NCBI GenBank assembly: GCA_051294375.1
Contig: CM119263.1
Location: 9,850,432 to 9,914,431, forward strand
Source of the DNA: Paraspadella gotoi
Lineage: Eukaryota; Chaetognatha
Length of the DNA stretch: 64,000 nucleotides
Direction of reading: 5' to 3'
The stretch's first letter is position 1; each line of letters begins with the position of its first letter. This document shows, piece by piece, positions 12,801 to 24,800 of this stretch. The position numbers and the translations under genes were made by a program. Under the pieces are notes generated by a model, which was not told the origin of the DNA, did no database searches, and saw nothing but the letters and a program-made list of their open reading frames with translations.

Positions 12801-15800
12801 CACACAAAATTTCATCTCAATCAATAATTGCCAATAATCAATAATTAATCAATAGTAATTTGAATAATTGTGAGTAAATATAATTAAAAAAAATCAAATA
12901 AATATAACTTTTATTTTTTTCCATTTAAACTCATTTCCACTCACACGATTCCATCAAAACGATCGTAGTCTTTTAGTTAATGATTTCTGAACTTAAATAA
13001 TTTCTATCTCTTTTGATCTCAGTGATTAGTATGAAGTTTATTAAAAAAAAGGTTTGCTATGGTTATCTCATTCTTATTATTATCTAGTACTGTTCAGTTA
13101 AATTTCTACGAGTTAAAAATACGGTAAGACATGATTTATTCGGTAATTGAAAGTATGAATGAATTTTTATGGTACCAACAACTTTTAAAGATCAAATTCC
13201 TCCTTTGAATTTTTGCAGCTTTTATTTACACAAAACTTTTCAAGCAAGACGCCACATTATCTGATACAATTTTTTTCCCTTTCATACCGTTTCCCTGATT
13301 CTTTTTCTTCATCTCTTTTCTTCTCTGTGTTTCTATTTTTATCTTCCTTTTCCTCCCCTACTTTACACGCAGTAACTTACCTTTTCTACGACCCTACCTT
13401 TCTCTGCCACTTTCTTTATCCTTTTTTCTCGCCTTCTCTTTCTTTTCCCCTCTTTTTCCCCCCTCTTTTTCTTTCCATTTTTCCCTTCTTTTTCCGCCTT
13501 TCCTTTATCTCCCTATTTTTTTCCCCTTTGCCTTCTTTTTTATGCTTTTCCCCCCTTTCTCATTTTCTCCCCTTCACTATGATCGAAGTGAACGTTAAAA
13601 TCGGAAAAATTATACAATGGAATATTCGGATAGCTTAACCAGAGTAAGTTTATTAAGCAAGTGGCAGGAAATCTGGAGAAAGCGATGCCCTTTTATTCTC
13701 ATAAAATTTAGATTGATAGAATCATTTGTTTTTCATCAAATATCTTGCCGTGCTCTTCCACGCGATTAGCTGTTATGTAAGCTAACGAACGAGCGTGTTT
13801 CAGTTTAATCTTTCACCACTTGTCACAAGTCTTTTATACTTAATTCAAACACGTGTAAAAATGAAATGGAAAATACTTTAAATAATGTTTTGTAATACTT
13901 TACTGCCAATGTTTTATTCTCTATTCTGGAACCCAAATTGAAGGATAGTTACATTGGAATTATATTGATTGCACTTAGGTTATATATGTTACTAATAAGT
14001 TTATGTTTATTTAGTATTAATTTAACATTGTATATTTTTATAGTTTTTCTTCTTCCATCCATCCATCTACCCTTGGTTCCTTGCTTATTGTCTACTTACA
14101 ATGAATATTTGTATCTGAGATTGGAAATTGTGTTATCTCAAAATGTGGTTACTATTTCTGCTTTATTACATGGTTCTAAGAATATTAAGTTATAGTTAAG
14201 TGTTACATGTTAGAACTGTTTGGTTTCCAAAGATATTTATTTGAAAGCAGTTGAACACGGATTTGAATTCAACAATTAATTAGGGCACGAATTAAGGCAC
14301 TCTAGAAAAATAGAGATGAAACTTAGTTTTGTTTTATTTGCGATAATCTCGGATTATCTAGATCGCGCGTTAAGAAGCGCTTCAAAATCAATAAAGTCCT
14401 CATTCCTCGCTGAACTGACCCCTTTTCTCGGTCCTGATATCTCGAGATGAAACCCCTTGGCGACGGAGTGCGTCAAAGAAAAAGGCAGCTCCATGTCGTC
14501 AACAAGTTTTTGGTGATGTTCTCGCATCTTTTGGAGAAGATCGTTGAAGTTTTCACGGTAGATGTCAAGAAGGCGATCAACGCCCTCTTTGATAGCGAAG
14601 CACTTTTGAGCACGAAGACGAAGGGATCCTATAAAAATATCGAGTCGCTTACCTCGCATTCGTCACTTTTATTTGCGACGCGAGTATTCACGGAGCAACT
14701 AAGTCACTTTTCGGTTGTTCGGTCAGTATGTCTGTCCTTCGGTCATTCACACTTACGTTAAAAATACATATAATTCGCCTATAGTTGATTGCTCCTTTGT
14801 TACGACAGGAAAAAACCTCATATCTAATGGACTGCTAGCGCCGGCTTCAGGAAATCCTAAAACAATAAGGAATAAAAGACTTTTGATGTCATAAATACAC
14901 AGGCTAAGAAAGTTTTTTAATCATATCATGTTAGTTATATCATGTGATCAAAAGGAAATACACATAAAAATAAAGTCACTGCGGCGCAACACATTGGAAT
15001 CACCATTCTTATCCTCCTGCCACTCAGTATATTTTGTCTCGCGATACATTCTCTCGTTTCTACCCTTCGCAAAATATACCATTATTTTCCCTCTATTTCT
15101 TCACGCCTTCAATACCCCTCAAGCCTATTTACTTTAGACTTTTCCTCAAAAAAAATGTTGGGGGTAAAACTAAAAAAATTGGGAACAAGAACGGTAATTC
15201 CAATGTGTTGTGCCACAGTGACTACTTTTATGTGCATTTCCCTTTGATAACATGATATGACATGACTAAAAAACTTTTTGGATGTATTTATGATTTGCAC
15301 TGCATCAAAATTTCGTCGTTTTTACCTTAGTTTTAGCAATTCTTAAAGCCGGCAGTCCCGTAGGTTTTTTTGTGTCTTAACAAATGAGCTTCCAACTATA
15401 GGGAAATTATATTAGGGACCAACTCCATAGATAATATAAAATTTCAACTATTAGCAAAGTTTTTTTAGTTTTCTTGACTAAATATTTAAGCAATCATTTT
15501 CGCAAAAAATCTACATTATACGTCTTATACATTAAATATTACTTATATTTTTTCGCATTTTCAAATTTTTTTTTTTGAAATCTTAAATTTTTTAGATGGA
15601 TTCTGATAGAGCATAAAAAGTTAAACATGAAATATAATTACAACTTTTAAAAATTCCTACGTTTTTTAAGTGAAAATATAAAAAACTGGTAAAATAATAT
15701 AAAGATGATGATGATTTTTCATAGTTTTTCTTATTTTTGACTCGCTTATGAAATTTTTTAAAAAAGAATAATACTTTGTGTAGACAACTTTTTATGAGCA

Positions 15801-18800
15801 ATCTGAATCTAGTCTTAAAATTTAAATATTAAAAAAAATTTTGGCCTTTCCTATCTAATATCTATAAATAAATATTAAAAAAAAAACTATTTGGGTATAA
15901 AGCCATATAAGAAATTTTTTGTCCATTGAAAATATACTTCATTTGAGCATGTAATCATTCCAAATTTTTGCCGCACTCCATTGAGTGGGGCTACCCCTAA
16001 TTATATACATTTTTAATGGGACAGACCAACGGACAGATATACCGACTGACAGACCGACCAAAAAGGAGGACGACACTAAGAAGGAGAACTAAATCTAAGC
16101 CTGGCAAAATAAAGCTATAAGAGAAAAATCTTAAAAGCATAAGGATCGTCCTAATCGTATAAGAAAAATCTGGATTGACGACAAATTTTGATACTAAAAA
16201 AAAAAAAAATTTTGAGAAAAGAAAATTAATTTATAAACAGAAAGAAAAATTTTATTTTATAAATTAAAGTTACAGTTTCTGAAAAAAAAATCTTAAGAGG
16301 AAAGGTCATTCAGCATAACAATACGTAATCATTGATGTATTAGAGCTAATATATCGAGAAATATATATAGTCATCAGTAATCACAAAAAAATAAGTTTTT
16401 ATTTATATGTAAACATTCTGTTTTCAATCATTTTTTTTAAATGGGTAAATAACAAAATTGTTAAGTTAAATGGGTAAGCACATTTTTTAAAGATTTGTTT
16501 TTCAATCTGGTTGTTAAAAAATTCTAGGCAAGAAGTTAAAACGCGGTATGAGATAATTTAGAACGGGAGATTTAAACAATTAATCTCGTTACTCTGTTGG
16601 TTTTCCAGCATGAACAAAATCTTCAGTTAAATAGATGGTAAAGAAATTCGATCTACAATGAGTCTACACTGAATTTGAAGAGTTGCAGCCTAAACGACTA
16701 AAATAATATTGAATTAAAAATTTTATTAGCAATCTTAAAAACATTTGTAAAAATGTAATAGAGAGACATTTTGATAAACGCGTTCCAGTTAGAAAGAATT
16801 CAGGGTTAAAGTTTAAAAATGTTTCATTTTAAGGATACAAGTTGAAATTTAAAAATGTCTCTATTACATTTTTCTAATTCAGTAATAAAAAATTCATAAA
16901 AAATATCAGATGGATTGGCCTTTTCGTTTGACCTGCAACTCTTCAGATAGGTTTCTTTTATTTTATATTATAATAAAACCGATATAAATGGGGTAGAATG
17001 CATTAAATGTTTAAAGTGAATACATTTTCGGAATCGCCAGGAGCTCAGCTTTCTGAATTCTTTCTTTTTTTGAAGCCTATTTGAAGTTGAATTGAATGAC
17101 CCTTTTTCTAAAAGAAAATTTGAGAAAAGAAAATTAAATTATAAACAAAAGAAAAATTCTATTTTACGATTGTCAATAAAAAAAAATAATAAAGTACAGA
17201 AGAAAATTAAAGTTACAGTTGAAGAGACAGTAATTATTGTTATGTGAAAGTGACAGAACCGTTCAATATAAGCAGTCCCTGAGCTTCGGATCAGGCTGTA
17301 ACACCATGTTACAGGCGGGTTAAGCGCCCCGTCCCTCTTAACTGCCAGACGACCACGGGCTAGAACCCCGGACCTCTGGGTTGGGAGGCGAATGACTTGC
17401 CTCCGGCACCAATGGCCGTTGATGAACGGTTGGTGGATTTTAGTCCACCATACAGTTTCTGAAAAATAGCAAAATGATAACATGCACGAATGCGATGCCT
17501 AATTTTACGAGTTCAATCCTAATTCTTTTTTTTTTTTAATAAAACGCAGAGAGAGAGAGGAGAGAGAAAAGAAAGAAATGAAAAGACAGCAGCAGACGCA
17601 GCAGAAGAAAAAGAATAAGCCCTTGCAAAGCCAGCTGCAGGCTCGTTTTTTTCCCCTTTGATTATGAATCAGTGACTAGGGAAAAGAGAGAGGGAGAGAG
17701 ACATGTAATTAAAAGAGAAAAGAGAGAAAGAAAGAAATATGAAAATAAAAGAGAGAAAATTTGTTTGTTTTGATAAAACGTAAACAAAACATATTTAATA
17801 ACTGTCCAGAATCAATTTTAAGCACATCGATGATGAGAAGCTGTATATAAATTTTCCGCTTCATACACCCAAATTTAATCATAAAAAAGGCGATCTATAA
17901 TTTGGAACGCCGACAACAACGACAACAAAAACCATACAGAAACAAAAAAAAAAAAAAAAAAAAAACAAATCCAGCCAAACCTTTGAGATACTGAGCCTCG
18001 GGCCTGATTTTTTCTGCTATGATTTCATCGAGAGCTCTGAAACCGGGATTTAAAAGGGCCTTCGCAAACTCGTGCCCATAGAGACTTTGGTAGTTACTCA
18101 CAATCTCCTGCAAGGAAATCAAACCATGGAGGATCACAAATAAGGTAAAGATGATCTTAGGACAGAAGTTCCACCTGCAAATCAGAAACCCAATCCAGGA
18201 CGTGTTTGAGGAACACCACCGTAGCAATTCTGTCTTCAGAGCACGAGCCCGACTCCCTCTTCGGTCGCGACACTAGTTTTGTCATCACTGTCTCAACGTC
18301 GTGAAACTTGGACAACACCGCCCTCAACCGCCCCGTCATGTCGACCTTCTCTATCATTTCCTCTACCAAATCAAGGCGACGCTCCAACGCGTCTTCGTCG
18401 GTCAGGGGCTGAAGAAGTGCTGTTCGCAACAGTTTTCGGCCACCGCGGGTTCGCGGGCGAGCGAGAGCGCCGAAGAGAGTATGCTCTAAGTTCTTAGGAT
18501 CGCGGAGGTTTGAGACAATCTCGAGAACGCGCGCCGAGTGCCAGCCGATAGAGAGGGAGGTTTCGTGGACATTGAAGACCAGTTTAAGGGATTTTTTGGC
18601 GAAGACTAAAATGAAAAAGCTTGGGGTAATTTAAAAGATATGTTTTCAAGGTCGCCCAGAAAATATTTCAGTTTTTACACCACCTCCATCCACCTGAGGA
18701 GCTGACGAATTCCATGTATTTGACTACTGCAGCGGTTGCAGAAAGACAATAGTACTTGTGCTGTAACTCGAGCAAAACCGCTCCGTAGTGTGGGGCACAC

Positions 18801-21800
18801 AGCTCCGTGGCGTAATCGAGTCCGCGAGCATCATTAAAGAAGACCCGCTGTACTTGTGTGATCTTTACCTCCGGAAAGGAAGCACTAATAATGCTTGATC
18901 AAAAATCAAGTTTGCATAATAATTAGGTTCCCAAGCCAACACAAGTTTCAATTATAGATTTCAAATTATTATAACTTATATCTGACCTGAAAAGTTGCGT
19001 CATCTTTCCGTTCACATTGACAGTATTTGTAATGAGAATTTCTTTCGGATGAAGCACGTGTAGTTGGGAGACTGTCTTTTGAAAGGAGAGGTTGTCTACA
19101 AACTGGGCTAGGCTTAGTAGCGGACCTACGTAATGGAGATTCAAAAACATGAAAACATAAAAATTGCGGAGAAAGTTAAGGGTTCCGCGTACAATCAGAG
19201 TCGTTTAGACAACGAAATCTGAACTTCAATAATTACCATATTTCTTGATCTCATTGGTTAGTACGAAGCTTTCTTCATTTAAAAAAACAGTAGACTAAAG
19301 TTATCTCTTTCTTATCACTTAGAACTTCCCATGTAAATTTCTATGAGTTAAAAATACGGTAAGACATGATTTCTTCAATGATTGTCAATCTAATCTCATT
19401 AACTTCTTAATTTTAGAAATAAGTATGTTTAAATTTTTATGGTACAGATCATTTTTAAAGATCGAATTCCTTATAAGAATCTTCAAGTATTTTACTTACA
19501 CAAAAGATTTTAGGCAAGACGCCACATTATCTGATACAATTTTTTTCCTTTATACGCTTTTCCTGATTATTTTTCTTCACCTCTTTTCTTATTTTACTTT
19601 ATATTTTCCTCTTCCTTTCTTTTCCCCTTCTTTTTCTTTCCATTTATCCCTCTTATCTCACTTTACAATTGTTTTACTATTTTTTCCCCCATTTGCCTTT
19701 TTTTTTTGCCTTTCGCCCTCTCTTTTATTCTCTCCCTTTCTCTTTTTCTTGTTTTCCATTTGTTTTCAATATGCAATATAAGAAAGGAATTAATGGTAAC
19801 GGAGGTTTTTATTTCAATTATGGTTGCCTAGCAAATTTAGTAAATCGACAGATTTTGCGGAAATTTTTTTCGCAAAATCTGTCGATTCTGAGAAAAAACA
19901 AGTCCTGGCACTTTCCATTGGAATAAAATGATGCGTTTTTTGTTTGTTTTATCAACGTCACTATGTACCTCATCTTTTAAAATTAATAAATGTATTGAAA
20001 ATTTTCTCTTTATCAAAAATAAATGCAAGTCACAAATTAAAAGTTTTTAAAAATTATTTGTAGCTAAACAAAAAAGTTTTTTTGATAATTTTGTAAGTGT
20101 TAAAAGCTTATTCAATAGGCTATATTTTCTGTTAATTTATACCAATTTGATTTATTTTTGTTTAACAAATTATGGTAAAGACTGAAACTGCAACTTTTTG
20201 ACTTGTTAACTTTAAAATTAATTCATAGGCAAACTATAAATGATTTAAGCAAATAAATTTACCCAGGGGTAAAAAAGATAAGAAAGAACGGATTTCCAAA
20301 GTAAAAAATTTTTCTCAACTTTCCTTGGCATTCAAATCAGAAGTTGTGAGTAAAAATAGACAAATATGGACATAATTTTTTTTCCTAAAAGTTGCCAAAA
20401 TGGTACTCTTTTATCATTAGAAATGGATGGAGATGTTTCTAACCAATCCTTTGTTAGGCCAAATTTGTGTTGTGGTACAAAGTTAATCAACATTGTAAGT
20501 AACAACTGAACAATATTGGAAAGAGTCGTTTTTTTCCTAAATGCAACGTTTGTACGCGGAACCTAATATGAAAACTTTGTAAACTAATTCGGAAGCTTTT
20601 ACCTTACTAAGTTACTTAACTATGGAAAGGCTTGGGTGGATTAGGGCCTCCAGCCGCACTATCATAAAAATACAAGGAACTGTGGAGTGTGGACGCAACA
20701 AGTTTCAGAGTAAGAATGAATTTATTATAATATATTATTTTATATTTTGCAATTTACAAAATTCTTTCTCACGAACTTCACTATTATAATATTATTATTA
20801 TTATTATAACAGTCAAAAAGTTCAGATGCTAAGTCTATAACAATGGTATTTACAAGGTCAAAGCTGATGCGATGGTAGTCTTTCATTGATGTGATGATAA
20901 TCATTCATTGATGCGATGATAATCATTCATTGATGCGATGATAATCATTGATGCGATGATAGTCTTTCATTGATGCGATGAAAGTCATTCATTGACGTGA
21001 TTATAGTCATTTATTGACGTGATTATAGTCATTCATTGACGCGATGGGCAGTGATTTCTATCGTGGAATTCACCAAAAAAAACTTTTTGCAATATCGCTA
21101 GAATACTATCAACAAAATTGATTAAATTTGAACCCTAAGACAAAGTGGGCTGGACTACGGATTAATTGAAATCATCTACTGCATTTTGTAATCAAGGATC
21201 AATATCATTTTTGCTATTTATAATAACAAAAATTATGTTCATTTTTGTCCATTTTGACTTTTGTCTTGAGATTTGAACGCCAAGATCGTTGGAAAAAAAT
21301 TGAATGGTCAAAAACTTTTTTACATTTTATTACAATTTGTTAAACGAAAATACTTCAACAGGGTAGAGCAGAGAGGATGTGAAAAAACAAAAAAGTGCCA
21401 TCTCTGAAACCTATAAAATCTTAAAGTATACCCATGAGACACTTTTGGTGGTCAGTAAAATTCGATAAAGGCAGGTTTTTTTTAAATGGTCATTAAAGTT
21501 TTTTAAATTTTTTTTTAAAAAATTTTAAGTAGTTTATGGAATATGCTTACAATTTGAATGTCTATATGTCTGTCATTATCTACAAAGCATAAGCTTTAAT
21601 TTGAAACCACTCCCAACTTTCTATTACTTTTCGCTATTGAAATATAAATAAAAATTAAATTTTTTTTTTCAAAAGATTAATCAATTAATACCATTGTACA
21701 GATTATTTTTTAAAAATAAAAATACAAATATGTTCTCAAATTACATTTCTACTTATTAGGCTTCAAAATAAGTTTTTTTAATTTAATAATAATTTTAATA

Positions 21801-24800
21801 TAAAAAACTTTAAAAAAAAAATAAAAAAATATTTAAAAAAATATTAATATATACTTAATTAAGTATTAAAAGTTAAATCATTATGTTTATTAATATTTTT
21901 ACATATTTGTCTATAATTAATATTTATCAAATATTGAGTGAGTTATTATTATAATATAATTTTATGAATAAATTTTTTGTTGATAAGTAATAAATTATAT
22001 AATTACTTTTTAAAGCTGGATATGATTTTTAATTAAAGTGCTCAACTAATATTATCTGTTATTTTATTTGAGATTAAGTTTTAATTAAATATCACATTTT
22101 TCTTTAAAAAATTAAATTAATTATCTGTATTATTATTTTTATAATAAATTTATATCAATTTTTTTAAATTTGTTTTTAGGGCTAAATAAGTAGAACTGCA
22201 TTTTGAGACCCTATTTGTACTTTTATTTTTAAGAAATAATCGGTTTGAAAGAACTGATTGATTATTAATTTTTTTTTTTTTTTTTGAAATTATGATTTTT
22301 ACTTATAATTCACTAACAAAAAATCGTAAAAAGTTGGGAGAGGTCTCAAATTAAAGCTTATGCTCTGTAGATAATGATAGATGTATAAACATTAAATTGT
22401 AAGCATTTTCACTAAACTATTTAAAAAATTTTATAAAAAAATTTAAAAAACTTTAATGAGCATTTAAAAAAAACCTGCCTTTATCGAATTTTACTGACCT
22501 ACTACATTAAGTGTCTCATGGGTATACTTTAAGATTTTATAGGTTTCAGAGATGGCACTTTTTTTGTTTCTTTCACATCCTCTCTGCCCTACCGTGTCAA
22601 AATGTCTACAATTCTATCAAATATTCCCTACAAATATATTGTATTTTACTATTCTGTTCCCGAGACTATATGATTAAAATATTTTTTGTACTAGTTAATC
22701 ATACTATCTCATATCTAAATATCCTGGTTTGATCACTCAAATAATTTTTCTGTTTTTGAAAGTTATTCCTTATCCTCTTTCATTTTCTCTTACTATCGAT
22801 GTCGAAGGCGGCTATGCCGACCTCGCGACTGGCGCCACCAACGCCACAAACGATGGCAATGACGGCAGAGGGTTCCACAAAATTTGACCTCGAAAAGCTT
22901 GTTGACGGAGTAGCCGGCGAGGAAGCAGAGAAGCGGGGGGTGCGTTTGCGCAGGCCACCGGATGTCAGTGTACTGTCGACCCGACAAGGAGTATCGAAAG
23001 ACAAATCGAATGATGGGGGCTAAAAACATTTACGAAGGAAAAAGAATTAATAATTAATTAAAAAAAAACTGTACAGATTTTTATATAAAATTTACAAGCA
23101 ACAGATACCAATCGATAAGATCAGATAGATAAATTATCATCTCAAAGCCTACTTTTAAATTTGCATAAAATAATTCGCAACGGCAACCATTTACAAAGTC
23201 TTACCGCCGAGGTCTTTTTCAAACTTGAGAAAAACAAGCCCGCCTCGTCATAGTTTGTAGGCTTTGAGTTTGAAAGACATCTGTCCAACGACGGAGACTC
23301 ATATTCAGCACCTCGGTACACGAGTAAATGCTCCTTTATCGGAGCAACGAAAGTCTTATCGCCGAGCGTAGAGACGTCTGGTCCGTAAAGCATCCTGCTG
23401 TTTGGAGGCGCCTTGTTCATCACATCTGATGTCGAATCGCTGGTGTTGCAGCTTCCCTCTCTCTCTCTACAACTCGAAGTGGGCTTAATGAAGAAGACTG
23501 GCGTAAACTCTTGGTGTTCGCTTGTAGTGGAACGATTCGGAACAATCTCCTGAGCCTTTGGAACGATACGAGGGGAATTGCCTCTCAGATACGAACAAGT
23601 CCTAGAAGATTCTGATGGTGGATAGAAGGATAGATCTTCACTCTCTGCTCCAACTTCGAAATTAACCACTTGCGGGCTAAAGTCAAAGAATTTAGGTACG
23701 CATCTGAAAGGCCCGGATGAGGATTTCGCCAAAAACTTATCGTAAGAACCCGTGAAACTGTTGCAGGACTTGGTTCCATCTTTGGATGAACGTGACGCGA
23801 AAAGGGAAGGTTGGTGTTCGAGAACAAATTGAAGCGATCGGCTACGATTTAAATTTTAAGTTAACATTGTCCGGAGAACATGGCATTTTCAAATAATCGG
23901 AGGTCCGAAATTTATAAGAGGATCGTGATAACGTCACGTAAAACGTAGCAAATGCAAACGTAAGGAGATGAAGAAAGGTAATATTTCAAGTTAAAATTGT
24001 AGATTCACTGTTTAGGATCTTCCCGGGTGGTGATTTTTTTTTCTGCTTCTCATGAGCACAAAAGTAAAAAAAAATTTCCCAGAAAAAAAAAAGGTTTTTA
24101 GTCAGATCTACTTATCAGCATATTCCGACTCTATAAAGTATAATGCACTTTGTCGGTCCGTCGGTCCCACCCCAAAATATTGTCGGTAAATCATTATCAT
24201 ATCAGAACCTCGAATTATGATAAATTATGCAAAAAAAAAAATGATGTCCGTCCGTCCGTCCCCCCTTAGCAAAAAACTCCAATTACTTGTGATTGGATGG
24301 ATGGATTGGTATGAAATTTTGTGTGTGGGTAGGAAACTGTGTGATTGAGATGGATATGAAGTTTCGATGGAAACGTGCGAGTGGAAATTGGTTTAAATGG
24401 AAAAAACAAAAGTCATATTTACTAAATTATACCAGTTGACCAAATTTTGTAAGTTGACCAAATTATGCCAGTTGACCAAATTATGCCGATTGACAAATTA
24501 TGCCACTTGACCAAATTATGCCGATTGACCAAATTAATGCCGATTGACCAAATTATGTCAGTTGACCAAATTATGTTCAGTTGACCAAATTATGTCAGTT
24601 GACCAAATTATGTCAGTTGACCAAATTATGTCAGTTGACCAAATTATGTCAGTTGACCAAATTATGTCAGTTGACCAAATTATGTCAGTTGACCAAATTA
24701 TGTCAGTTGACCAAATTATGTCAGTTTACCAAATTATGTCAGTTGACCAAATTATTGTCAGTTGACCAAATTATGTCAGTTGACCAAATTATGTCAGTTG

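Noticed and set aside
13213-13638. 141-residue Phe/Ser/Leu-rich membrane protein
   Set aside because: The frame is a CT-rich tract at the end of a dispersed repeat (also at 19425-19790).
14354-14419. Extension of MSH4 exon 8 to the stop
   Set aside because: It would truncate the protein before the conserved core; a GTCAGT donor at 14419 joins in phase to exon 9.
17220-17450. tRNA-derived SINE
   Set aside because: First suspected from the B-box-like GGTTCTAGCC, but the TG...CA ends, TSD and the two-LTR element at 33857-34461 with PBS and PPT favour an LTR.
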